Below are positions 25,275 to 35,547 of a DNA stretch of 64,000 nt, piece after piece. Made by a program: the position numbers and the translations under genes. The notes under the pieces are model-generated. The model had not been told where the DNA came from. It saw only the letters and a list, made by a program, of their open reading frames with translations, and did no database searches. Source of the DNA: Psilocybe azurescens (lineage: Eukaryota > Basidiomycota > Agaricomycetes > Agaricales > Agrocybaceae). The DNA lies in NCBI GenBank assembly GCA_023853785.1, contig JAJIRX010000557.1, positions 1,031,396 through 1,095,395 of the forward strand, in the 5' to 3' direction. How positions within the stretch are numbered: the first letter of the stretch is position 1; the number at the start of each line of letters is the position of its first letter.

Positions 25275-27080
25275 TCAGAACAGTAGGGAGGCAGCCACGT
25301 CGACATTGCCTCCTGCAGCATCCAGAGTGCTGATCGCGAGCTCGCGGTTAGCGCCGAGGTCCATGAGCATGGAGATACTCTGTTCGGGGTATCGCGCGGA
25401 TCGTGGCTGCTGCTGCTGATATGTTCTCTGGGGCGTAGGTACCCCGCTGGAAGGCACTCCACCAATCGTCCTGCCGCCTCCAGGGAACGAAGGATTCGAA
25501 GGCGCACCCCGGCTGCCAGTGGATGCTGGTACACCAGCCGTCGAGAAGCCAGAAGACGAAGATGGGCCGGCCGCCGCCGCGAGTTGCTCTTGCAGTTCGG
25601 GGTCGCGCGCTTTATCAGGTAGCTCGTGCTCGGCCAGGAACTTGACTTCGCGCCCTTGGATTCTGAGGACGCCCTTCTCCAGGTCGATGCAGGCTTGATG
25701 GGCTTTCAGCATGTCGAGGCCGAGTAGGAGGTCCACGTCGCGTCCCTGTCAGTGTGTAATTCGTTTATTGTTTGTTCACAAAATATAGTGTAGGGAGGGG
25801 AGAGGGAGAGAAGGGGCACTTACCTCCATAACGGTAATTGAGCATGCGAGATGCAGGTCTGCAAGCTTCAGCTGGGCCATGTGCACCCGTCCGAGGATTT
25901 TGGCTGTGCCGACGCCTCGTGCAATTCCTGAGAATCTCGTGTCTAGAAGGCGCATGATACTGGAGACAACGGCAATCAGGAATGATAGTTACGTGGAGGC
26001 AGATAGAGGAAAGACGGACCCGCACGCTTCAGCCGTTTCGGGGTTCACTGAGAAAAACACATAAGACAACTTGGTATATTTTTGTAGGGTAGTTAAATAC
26101 TCACTGATGGTTTGTTGAGCGCCACTGTCGACAAACGCCTTGATAGGACGCGAATTGACTTCCACAGGGATACTAAAATAAATAAAATAACGCATTAGCG
26201 CATCCATCCTTCAACCACCCAACCCAAAAACAAAGTGGTAAGAAAAGCCAAAAATAAAAACAAAAACTCACTAAAGCATCGTCACCTTCCCGAAGAACTC
26301 GGGCGAATACTCAAGGGCGTGGTCCATGTTCTCTGCCACGGCTTCTTGTCTAATAGCTTCTTCGATCTTCCGCTGCGCGTCGACATCGTACGGGTCGGCG
26401 TTCAGACGCTCTATCTCGCGTTCTGCGTTTAAATGCCGATCCCGCGTCTGCCGCAGGAGCTCTGCAAACCGGGCTGAGTTTGACTGGGCTGCTGCTGCAA
26501 GTTCGGGTTGGGTCTTGTATTAAGAACAAACAAAAATGCGTGTTAGAGTTTTTATTTCGCCAAGATATACAGTCCGACGAGGAAGCAAAGGGGGAAGAGG
26601 GGGCGCTCACTTCTCTCAGCTGGGCCATCAAGTCGGGGTCTCCTAATATCTGCAGCCGCATCATCTCGGCGTCCTGCTCGATTGATCTAGCATCGAAAAA
26701 CGGTGCGTTCAGACAGGCGCTTAAAACACAGGTAAAGGAGAGAATGGGGTACGCACCTGCCTGCGACATTGGCGACTTTCCGGCGGAGCATGAGCATCGC
26801 ATTCTCGCCCTGCACACCGAGCTCGCGGATCGTGGCTTTGGCGTTGCTCAGCTCCCGGCCGCCGTAGGATATGGATTGCTCGGATACGGGTATTGAGGAC
26901 TGCGTTTTGGGAAGGAAGGGAAATCAGATACAACGCGACGGAATGGTATGGGGAGGGTGAGTGAGTGAGTGAATGCCTTACCTCGGCCTCCAGAAGAGCC
27001 ATGACATTCTCGAGCTCCATGTTGGGGTCGATCTCGACGACGAACGTCTGACCGACATCAGTCATAAATGTAAGCTCCAT
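25275..27080 (-). CDS. ddi1: Ddi1, ubiquitin-directed aspartic protease/shuttle
   Basis: Ddi1 brings ubiquitinated proteins to the proteasome and has a retropepsin-type protease domain. The minus-strand ATG is at 27078-27080. Exons, 5' to 3': 26982-27080, 26757-26899, 26611-26686, 26272-26513, 26105-26172, 26020-26047, 25824-25959, 25275-25745. N-terminal ubiquitin-like domain: [17 protein letters not shown] through [18 protein letters not shown]. Middle: DPDLMAQL and [15 protein letters not shown]. The retropepsin domain follows with active-site FVDSGAQQT, then [17 protein letters not shown] Pro/Gly/Ser-rich linker leads to a C-terminal UBA domain ([33 protein letters not shown]). No frame correction is needed, all splice phases agree, and the DSG triad is intact. 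Confidence 0.95.
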
Positions 27081-27942
27081 CGGGTTGTGGTTGGTTGGTG
27101 GTGGTTGTTGTGTAAGTGTTCCAAGGCAAGTACAAGGGGTGGGTACTGGTGTAAGTGGTATGCAGCAGAAAGACCTGTGTGGGACAGATGCGGCACGTTT
27201 CACAGGGCCTTAAGTAAATTAACAAATTGGCGAATTGATGGGGGGCCTGCCGCGAGACCGTTGTATAATGGAAGTACAAAGACAAGGAGGTTAGTGACGA
27301 CGACGACGGGTATTTCATTTCGCTTTTCATAGCTGTGCTTGTCTCCGGAATGTACTAGAAAGTTCAAAACAAGAGGTCGTGCCAATGAGGTGATTACTGT
27401 GCAGTTGGCTGACGCGTCGGCGATGATAGTAAATTAGTACTAATCCTCCCGAACTTCTCGCTCAACAATGCGGCCAACCACTGCAACAATGCATGTCCAT
27501 ATGTTTCTTGGCAGAAATAGATGTAGAGAAGTCATCATCAACTATGGTTTATCGGCTTGAACGGCCGTTGGCTGAATGTCTGCTCGCATTGGATGGGCGT
27601 CGGACTCCTTAAATTGGCTCCTTAGATTGGCTGAATTACGGCTGCGAATGCAGTAAAAAGCTTAGAACAAGAGAGTATGATATTTAATATACAGATGGAT
27701 GACGCGTCATAATTACGCGTCAAATGATAAATATAATTGATCCTCCTCAACTCATAAGGTTTGAATGCATGCATATTTACAAGAAAGGCAGGAAATAGGT
27801 GTATGCGTGTATGGGGGCGTCATATTCATTGCGGGACAACTGAATGAGTACGATTCGAGGAAGGACGACTTCGGGTGAACTGCGAACTGCAAACAGACTG
27901 GTTTGAGAAGGGATTAAACCCGATACCGAGAGGAAACAGCGC
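27081..27942. promoter_or_regulatory. Upstream region of ddi1 with three ACGCGT (MCB-like) boxes
   Basis: About 860 bp between ddi1 (reading away) and the 3' end of the atg29-like gene. ACGCGT, the core bound by MBF-type cell-cycle factors in yeasts, occurs at 27412-27417, 27702-27707 and 27715-27720; the first two sit in TGACGCGTC. The surrounding ~100 bp (27365-27445 and 27660-27750) look like two diverged copies of one segment, since both also share an AACAAGAG word before and a GATCCTCC/AATCCTCC word after the boxes. Confidence 0.45.
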
Positions 27943-29288
27943 TTACAATCGCGAGCCATTGTTTCCAAGGTTCGATAATAGAGCGCTTTCAAGCGCCGAA
28001 GCGGATATGCTTGCATCTAATAAATGTGGCTCACTCAGTCGCAGTCGCAATCACAGTGCAAAGAATATAATAAATCACTTACCACTGAGATCACTGAAGC
28101 TCGAGGCCTCTGAGCCGTGGCTGCTTCCAATATCACTCGCCCGATCAACCAAAGGTCCATACCGCCGGTGGTGCTGGACATGACCTAAAGCACTACGCGA
28201 GGATACAGCAGGAGGACTCGAAGATTTATGCGATATATTCTTATGAATGGGGGAATGCGGCTGCGACTCAGATGACGGCGACGGCATATCCGGTATCGAG
28301 CCCTGCGGGGAGCTCGCACTCGAAATGCTCTGGCTTCTGCTCGACAGCGTGTCGACCCTGGAGCTCCCGACAGAGCGCGGCGAGAGGGCGCCGACCGCCC
28401 GCGATTCTTCGCTTTGGCCTTATCCTTCGCCCGTGTCCCCCCGCCACGAGCCCCAGCGTGTCCACCGTCATCATCTTCTGCAGCGCCGCCAACTTGCGCG
28501 TCAGCGCCTCCTCCTCCTCCGCATTGCGCTCCGCCTCCTCCTCCTTGATCGCCTCCTCGTCTTCGGACTCGCTATCCGAGCTCGGCGGCGACGCAGCAGC
28601 GGCAGCACGCATAGGGGCGTACGATGACGATAACGCCGACTTCTTCCCGGCCTGCAGCGTCAAAGTCGAGGAGGAGGTGGGCTTCTTCGGCCGTGGCGGG
28701 TTGTTGTTCCCCAGCGAGTTCAGCCGCGCGCGGACACCGAGTGCGTGTGGCGCGCCGACCCGCGAGTTTGAAAGATGCCGGCTTCCAGGCATACGCCCAG
28801 CGATGCTGACGAGCTTCTCCCGAGCAGGGAACTCGTGTGTCGTCTTCTGCGTCTGCGCAGATGACGGACTGAGCGCGCCCTGTATGTCTCGTAGTCCACG
28901 TATCTCCTCCTGGAATCGTGCGTTGACGCGGTAGAGTAGATACGGTAGAGGAACCTCGAGATGCGCGGCCAGACCCTTCCCTGAAAGCGAAAGGCATTCA
29001 TTTCAGATGTCATTTTCTTTCGTTCAACGACAAAGGACGAGGGAGGGATCAGGACACACAATCGGCACCCGCGCTGTCCACAGATCGCGATCTCTCAATG
29101 ACCTTCCATAAGATGTCTGCTTTCTCAGCGGTCCATTCAATCTACCCGGAAACAAGTGAGGACACAGGGTGGTGGGTGCAAGCGTGCAGTTGTCTAAGTG
29201 ACTCACCTTAGGGGGGGTCGTTGGGAGGGTTGTCTGGTCGGTTGTAAGGCAGTTTAACGACGACGCGCACGGAAAGTTGATTAGGCAT
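27943..29288 (-). CDS. atg29: Atg29-like autophagy protein
   Basis: Atg29 is part of the scaffold that starts autophagosome formation. The minus-strand start is ATG at 29286-29288 (MPNQLSVRVVVKLPYNRPDN). The N-terminal Atg29 domain continues as IEWTAEKADILWKV and, after an intron, GKGLAAHLEVPLPYLLYRV and ARFQEEIRGL. The remainder is Ser/Pro-rich with an acidic helix (DEEAIKEEEAERNAEEEEAL). The last exon gives SISASALESALLSNLG before TAA at 27943-27945. Exons: 29207-29288, about 29067-29141, 28083-28980 and 27943-28016. Frame breaks: a run of seven G (29211-29217) should be six, and two further breaks lie near 28440 and 28390 in GC-rich text. The 231-bp stretch upstream of the ATG stays open but I take it as 5' UTR/promoter. 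The first exon and promoter recur at 54345-54590. Confidence 0.8.
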
Positions 29289-29445
29289 CCCAATGGAAAC
29301 AGCAGCACTGAAGAGGAGTTCGAGCTTGTTGGTGCTGTATGAAGCCGAGAGGCTAATAGCGAACGGCAGCCCATTGATTCTGAGATCCAATTATGGAAAC
29401 TTCTATGATCGTGATTGTTGTAATTTCTCCACAAACCGATAGGAC
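29190..29445 (+). repeat. Left copy of a direct repeat: atg29 exon 1 and promoter
   Basis: Matches 54345-54590 in the same orientation. The best part is 29310-29400 against 54435-54522, with long shared words such as TTCGAGCTTGTTGGTG and TTCTGAGATCCAATTA. The copy of exon 1 (29207-29288) is more diverged. Left and right copies frame the AT-rich block. Confidence 0.75.
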
Positions 29446-29447
29446 AG

Positions 29448-29580
29448 ATTTTGCAACACCCGATCCTAAGACTACTGCCATTGCCCCCTCACAAAGTCCT
29501 TTACTTGACTGCGAGCTGTTGATCAACGATGCATGGATTCACAATTTTACCCTGCACTAACAGAACAGAATAACAGAACA
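29448..29580 (+). pseudogene. Genomic fragment of the nop13-like gene (RRM1 exon plus intron)
   Basis: About 130 bp parallel to 11326-11455: ATTTTGCAACACCCGATCC then CTACTGCCATTGCCC then GAGCTGTTGATCAACGATG. Similarity runs on past the exon end into the following intron (ACTAACAGAAC). It is therefore a DNA-level copy, not a processed mRNA copy. It sits exactly at the left edge of the AT-rich block. Confidence 0.7.
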
Positions 29581-29775
29581 AAATCACTATTACGAGAGCG
29601 AGGGCCCAATGTCAAGAATCTATCTTTATGAGAATATATTTTCCGTTTTGTCTTTAATAATGTGACATAAATTCTGTTGCTTTCGTAAAAGCAGCTTCTC
29701 CCGAGTTATTTTTGCCAAATGGAGCAAAAGTATATTTGGAATTGAATGAAAATCTACCAATTGATAAAATTCCTA

Positions 29776-31485
29776 ACACTTTGAGGGTTTCATACTGATA
29801 ATGTTGTTTTCAGCAATTTTTTTTTGTAGAAGTACTATCAATAACCCTGTATTTGGAAGGGGGCCCAGTGTTTGTAAACCAACACTTTTCATTTATAACT
29901 TCACAACTGCTGCTCTGTTAAATTTGATTTGTGGCACTCTCATAGAGACAGCTTATATGCACATTAATTTGAATTTTTATATTTTTGTATTCAATGCAAG
30001 GGTCAAAATATTGTAATGAATGTGCCAAAAGTGTAATATCAGGCTCTGACATCATAAAATGGCTTTTTTTCTCCAGTTTTTGCATTGTGCATAATAGATC
30101 ATTTAGTATCTTGCTTATAATTTTTCAAAGCCATAAAGTGTGAGGAAGGATGGTAAAAATACAGATGTGACAAGACACTGAAACAATCAACAAAGATTTT
30201 AAACTCTGACACACATATATGTTTAGGCTTCTCTCGGAGTTTAAATATTCATTACAATTCATGTTGATGATTGTGAAGTTGTGTGTGACCTGTGCATGAC
30301 AATTATTCCAAACACTAGGTCCCTTTCTTTTCCCCAATTCCTCTCCTTCAATGTCAACTCTTAGAAATAAAAAAGCATATTATTGTAGCTGAAACACTAA
30401 GCTTTACAATGGTAAACATTTTATAAAAATTAGTGCAGAACTCATAAAGATATGCTTTGGTCTTTAAAATTTTACAAACACTGGGTTAGTGATAGTACAG
30501 ATAAAGATAAGCTTGCACTAAAGGTCAACCTTTTATTATTTAGATCCTATTCACTGTTGTTACACTCTATTGTTTTTGTTATGTTCACTTAGTTACAGAG
30601 ATTTGTTCCAGATTGAAGAGATTTTCAGTTAATTCTCTGCTTATAAAATTGGATTTTTATTGTTAGACTTCACAATAAAGCAATGACAATAATAAAAATT
30701 AACATGTCTTTTGGGCTGCACTAGTAATTTTGGATCATACCAGTATCCAAGGTCACCCTAATTTCAATTGTAAGTTTAAAAATAAAGCTCTCTAGAGAGT
30801 GAGTTGTTTTTAAAAACTTAAGATGGTTGTAAGTAATTGCCTACTGATCCTCTGCTGATTGCCCTCTGATTGCCCTCTGATTGTATGCTTATTGCCTGTT
30901 CATGCTTACATGAGACACTAAAAATTTCAATAAATACTAACTATATTTTCCAGGATTAATGTCCTTGGTCAAATTCCATTGTGTAAATCTGTTATATAGT
31001 ACACTATCCTTTGATTTGTGTACCCTCTGTTTTGTGTCCTAGGGCAATGAGAGGGCAATAAGTGGGCAATAAGCAGGCAATCAGTGGGCAATTACTACAA
31101 CCATCTTAAGTTTTTAAAAACAACTCACTTTCTAGGGAGCTTTATTTTAAACTTACAATTGAAATTAGGGTGACCTGGATACTGGTATGATCCAAAATTA
31201 CTAATGCGCCCAAAAGACATGTTAATTTTTATTATTGTCACTGCTTTATTGTGAAGTCTAACAATAAAAATCCAATTTTTATAAGCAGAGAATTAACTGA
31301 AAATCTCTTCAATCTGGAACAGATCTCTGTAACTAAGTGAACATAACAAAAACAATAGAGTGTAACAACAGTGAATAGGATCTAAATAATAAAGGTTGAC
31401 TTTCAGTGTGAGTTTATCTTTATCTGTACTTCTATAAAAAACAATTGCTGAAAACAACATTATCAGTATGAAATCCCCAAAGTGT
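29776..31485. repeat. Large inverted repeat (arms ~450 bp, one arm interrupted)
   Basis: The right arm (about 31040-31485) is the reverse complement of 29776-29835 plus 30495 to about 30900. Shared landmarks include CAGTATGAAA...CCAAAGTG at the outer end and ATTGCCCTCTGATTGCC-type words at the inner end. The left arm is split by the 659 bp insertion at 29836-30494. The loop is about 120 bp. The right arm runs into the start of the KDZ-associated pseudogene, so the arms may be terminal repeats of that element. Confidence 0.7.
29836..30494. mobile_element. Small DNA element inserted in one arm of the inverted repeat
   Basis: The uninterrupted right arm gives the empty site. The insert is 659 bp, flanked by GTAC at 29832-29835 and 30495-30498, with inverted ends TATCAATAACCC and TATCACTAACCC. 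A CAGTGTTTGTAAA word is also found inverted near both ends. No coding capacity. Superfamily not determined; a 4 bp (possibly 5 bp) duplication is what the sequence shows. Confidence 0.65.
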
Positions 31486-32545
31486 AAAGAAGCCTATAAT
31501 GCACTTAGTCAAAATGGTATTATGTATACTGCCAATAGTCATTCTTGTTCTAAATGCAGCCAGTTTTATAAGCCATCTGAAAATGCAAATCCTAATGATG
31601 TGAATGTTGATTATGCAGATGTAAAAATGTGTGCAATTGATGGAATAGTAATGATACCAACACATTGTGCACATAAAAACTGTGAATCAGATCTTGTAAA
31701 TGCTTGTGATGGTTCACTTTGTTCTATATATGAAAGAGAGTATAAAAATAAATGTCATGTAGTTGGCTGCCAAAATAATAATAAAATTTTAACACAAGCT
31801 TGTCAGCAGCATGAAAGAGAATAGGATAAACATACTCAAAACCACAGTTCTGGTGCACTAGCTGGAATTCATAAAATATTAAGGTGATCTAATAAAAATT
31901 TAAAGTGGCTTCCAAATATACAACAAGAACCTGCACCTCATGATGGACCTGTACAGCATGATAGACAAAACAAACATTATTTTAGTCCTAATCAACTTTA
32001 CTGTATTGAAACTCTTTGTGCTCCATATGGTACTGTTATAGTAGACAAAATTTACCAAATCTGAATCTCCAACAAAAACTATAAAATTTCTCAATAATGT
32101 TTATCCAGCTAAAGAATCACAATCTGCTTATGTGTATATTAACAAAGCATGTACTGTGCTCAAACATATTGTTACCAGTGGAGTTTATAAAGACTGGTTT
32201 CAAACAAGTCTTTTTTGTGGATTTATACCACTATATTAATCATAAAGCAACAGACAATATATATCACACATGGTGTAGTTCTACATACTCCAAGTGATGG
32301 ATCTGCCCCAAATCTGGTTATTACAGCTACAGATAAAAATAGAAAATCTTGTTTTCAATGTGCATTTAATACACAGATAAATATTTTTATTTCATTAATA
32401 TTATTTTTACTAAAATATTAAGTAGGCTTGTGAGTAGCTAAACTCATGGCTAGAAGGATTTGAATTTATTTTAAAGCATATGAAATGAGAAAACTTTAAC
32501 TGGTTTTTGCATTCAATGATATACCATCACACAAAACATGTGTTG
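31468..32545 (+). pseudogene. Decayed CxC6/KDZ-associated transposon gene
   Basis: The first open part (31468-31821) has the Cys/His cluster that accompanies KDZ (Kyakuja-Dileera-Zisupton) transposases in agaricomycetes: MCAIDGIVMIPTHCAHKNC, DLVNACDG, LCSIYEREYKNKC, CQNNNK and ACQQHERE. After a stop, further conserved blocks of the same family follow in shifting frames: HYFSPNQLYCIETLCAPYGT, VDLYHYINHKATDNIYHTWC, DGSAPNLVITATDKN and, beyond a decayed intron, NFNWFLHSM...HTKHVL. Several in-frame stops and at least three frame shifts are present. One stop (TGA near 31885) is explained by CGA to TGA. The catalytic KDZ core itself is not found nearby. Family assignment is from memory of the conserved cluster; function as a protein is lost. 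Confidence 0.75.
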
Positions 32546-32741
32546 AGAAATACTCAGTATGTTACAACTTCAGGCTTATATTCATGTGCATGGATAAAGC
32601 CAACAGTCAAGTAATCAAGAACAGCAAGTTCCAAGCAGTATCAAGTAAGAGGAGATTAGATTCTCACAAACTAGCTAAGGAATAATAGCAATGTCTACTG
32701 GCTATTTAAGTGTTTTGAGTATCTACAATTATAGTACAATA

Positions 32742-32920
32742 TGAGTCCAGGTATGAGTCAGAGCATAGGATGAGTCATGACGGTGCCATTGATGTGAGTC
32801 AGAGTGTGAGTCAGAATGAGAAGTGAATCATAACAGTATTGATGATGTGAGTCAGAGTAAAATGAGTCAGATATGATCACATGCTATTGTCCATCATGTG
32901 ATAAGAAGGCCTTTATATAC
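32742..32920 (+). promoter_or_regulatory. Cluster of TGAGTCA sites upstream of a TATA-like box
   Basis: TGAGTCA occurs at 32754-32760, 32771-32777, 32795-32801, 32807-32813, 32848-32854 and 32863-32869; TGAGTCC is at 32742-32748. TTTATATA follows at 32912-32919. TGAGTCA is the classical Gcn4/AP-1 target. The whole could be the promoter of an LTR or another element; a GAAAA microsatellite follows at about 32926-32955. No intact gene starts downstream. Confidence 0.5.
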
Positions 32921-33734
32921 AAAAATGAAAAGAAAAGAAAAGAAAAGAAAAGAGCAAAGAGCAAAGAAAATAAAGTGTCCATAACACAGTATTTAGTCTT
33001 ATCACTGGATGTCTAATGATAAAGCAGAGAAATGCAAGCTTTGTCTAGATCTCAAAGGCATTATTTTTGCATGCAAGATCATAGGGTAGCATTACACAAC
33101 CTCATCAAATTAGTAAGTTTCTTTTACATATTCTTTTATATATTACTGACACAAAAGAGTTGTAGATCCAGAACCAATTACACAGTGCAAGAAACTCTGA
33201 TTTAGCCTCACTCAACAGAGCCATATATAAGTTTGCAATGTCCAACCAACATTTCAAGTACAATGCATCTGATTATCCAATGTCTGTCAGTAAAGAGAAA
33301 CAAGAATAGAGCCACCCTCATTTCAGGCCATTTTTTATCCATGGTCTTATTGAGATGAGCTCAGTATTGAGGGAGATGGCACAGTGGACACTGACAAGCT
33401 CATGTGAGTTTTTGATACTTTTATCACAACAACTAATCATTTGTATCTCTATAGAAATACTATAGAAAAAATTGCAAGTGGTGAAGATCTCATGAGCAAA
33501 TCCGAATGGTCTGCTTTTATATATGATGATTGTGTTGGTCTTTTTGAGGTCTTTTACTAGTTATAGTATAGTGTTTTTATTTATGTAGATCTATGCTAAC
33601 AGAATGTTTTTAGTCATTCTGAAACAGTACTATGGGCCCACAATCAGCCTTTGAACCAAATGTCAGATCAAAAGGCTGTGTATCAAAGTGGTTCTGTATC
33701 AAGTTGAGGAGGTAACTGGAAGAATGATTACATA

Positions 33735-33955
33735 CAGTGAGGGACAAAACTGTTCAAATGATTTTGAAGTTGGACTGTTCCTTGAATAACTCAAGAAAAA
33801 CTCAACCAAACAAGTTTAAACTTTGCACAGTGGTAAAGTATCATGTGACTAACATGTTGCAATCTGTTTCATTATGTAATCTTAATTTTTCCCACACTAT
33901 CAATATTTTACTGGCACAAGTTTATTTGAACAGTTTTGTCTCTTTCACATACCAA
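33735..33955 (+). repeat. Left TIR of Tc1-type copy 1
   Basis: About 215 bp, inverted match at about 35588-35802. GACAAAACTGTTCAAA at the outer end recurs inverted (TTTGAACAGTTTTGTC) at the inner end, so each TIR has a pair of facing putative transposase sites. Confidence 0.75.
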
Positions 33956-34122
33956 GCATATGACTTTGTTTAATCAAAAAATAAGTACAAATAAAATTAG
34001 GTGACTTATTCAAAATGTGTATATATACTCTGTGTCCAAGTTTACACTACTCCCCACATTAAATTCTCACTCAAACACTTATGTGATTACTCACTCCTGC
34101 TCAATGCAACCATGTTCTTGAA

Positions 34123-35547
34123 GTGCTTGACAAAGGCCAGTCAAGTCATGCTATCTCCACCACCACTGGTATAAGTGTTGGTTCTATATCCAATATTTGC
34201 TCCAAACATTGCTCAACACTTTCCAAATCCACTGGAGGCTGTCCATGTAAGCTTTCATCTGCTGATACCCAATATACTATTTGTTTTATCACTTTTCAGA
34301 AGGCTGAAAATGCCACTGAGGTTGCCAAAACCTTGCAAGACATAACCAACACATCCTTTTCTGTGAAAACTGTATGGAGAGCACTCAGGGGCACTGGGAT
34401 AAAGGCTGTAACCAAACAAAAATGATCTTTTCTCTCTAAAAGACATAGGAGACTTAGAATGGACTTTGCAAAAGCATACAAAAACTGAACAGTAGAGGAC
34501 TGTTATAGTTTATATGTATAACAATTGGTGCATTGATCCATAAATACATGCTTTAAGATGTATCTGAACACTTAGATAAGATTAAATTTAACCTAAGTAA
34601 AATATCTAGCAGCATAATAGATATCCTTAGAACTATGAAATAGAATGAGTAGTGAAAAATAAAGATGATCCTTCAGAAAGTGATTCAGCTATAAGTGTAA
34701 TGTTTCATGCAATTTGTGGTTCAGAATCTTGAGACTTTAATGAGTCCAAGTCTTATAAGTGTCTTGCAAAAGTTCACACAAAGAATGGGTAATAAAATGA
34801 GTTAATATTCTTCTGGCCTTGTTTGGGCCCTATTAAATACAGGAAAGTATTTCTACCAGTAAGCAGTGTGTTGAGTTGAAGAACAGCAAAACAAGTTTGA
34901 TTATTAGTGAAAAGTTGGGGATGAGGTACAAGATCTGTACAGCCATTGCTTTGTTCAAGGGTTACAAGGACTGGAAGAGGATTATATAGTCAGACCAGAT
35001 CAAAATCAATTGTTTGAGGTCAGATAGAAAGAAATGGGTGTGGAAAAAGCCAGAAGAGGGGTTGAGTGACAGGCTGGTACAGGGGACAGTCAAGTTTGGA
35101 GGAGGTTCTCTGATGATCTGGGGTTTTATGTTTTGGGAAGGACCTGAATATGCAGCTAAGATTGATGGGAGGATGGATGCTGATCTTTTGTCAACATTCT
35201 GGATTGTGAACTTCAAAATCCATCAGATATTACAGAAAAAGCCTACAGATGTTTTTTTCCAGCAGGATAATGATTTCAAATACAAGAGCAAGAAAGCCCA
35301 GAACTGGCTCCAAGACAGTGGATTAGAAATTATGAAGTGGCCCCCTCAATCAGCAGACCTCAATCCAATTGAACACCTTTGGCATCACCTCAAAACTAGA
35401 CTTGGAGAGTATGATAAGCCAGCATCTGGAATTGCAGAGTTGTGGGAGAGAGTACAGAAGAAGTGGAATGATATTCTAGCCTTTGTCTGTCAAAATCTGA
35501 TAGATAATATATTTAGAAGGGTTCAGGCTGTATTACAGGCAAAATGA
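34123..35547 (+). pseudogene. Tc1-type transposase, DD34E, broken
   Basis: The first part (34123-34422) is the paired-like helix-turn-helix region: SHAISTTTGISVGSISNIC, CPCKLSSADT, EVAKTLQ, SVKTVWRALRGTGIKA. It ends in stops and is split by the solo LTR at 34501-34966. The second part (35014-35547) is the catalytic domain: WVWKKPEEGLSDR, GGGSLMIWGFMFW, FFQQDND with the second Asp, then SADLNPIEHLWHHLK with the Glu. Thirty-four residues lie between that Asp and Glu, as in Tc1 proteins. The first catalytic Asp region (SDETK in copy 2) is mutated here. Non-functional. Confidence 0.85.
34501..34966. mobile_element. Solo LTR nested in Tc1-type copy 1
   Basis: Starts TGTTATAG and ends GGGTTACA, so it has TG...CA termini. 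The 5 bp AGGAC is duplicated at 34496-34500 and 34967-34971. Copy 2 of the Tc1 element lacks it and gives the empty site. 466 bp, no coding capacity. The terminal sequence suggests a Ty1/copia or Ty3 type LTR; internal part lost by LTR recombination. Confidence 0.75.

Noticed and set aside
32926..32975. GAAAA repeat as a CRISPR-like or satellite array
   Set aside because: Simple microsatellite in a eukaryotic genome; no spacers.
32560..33110. Complete LTR around the TGAGTCA cluster
   Set aside because: Candidate TG and CA ends could be proposed, but no matching five-base duplication was found.
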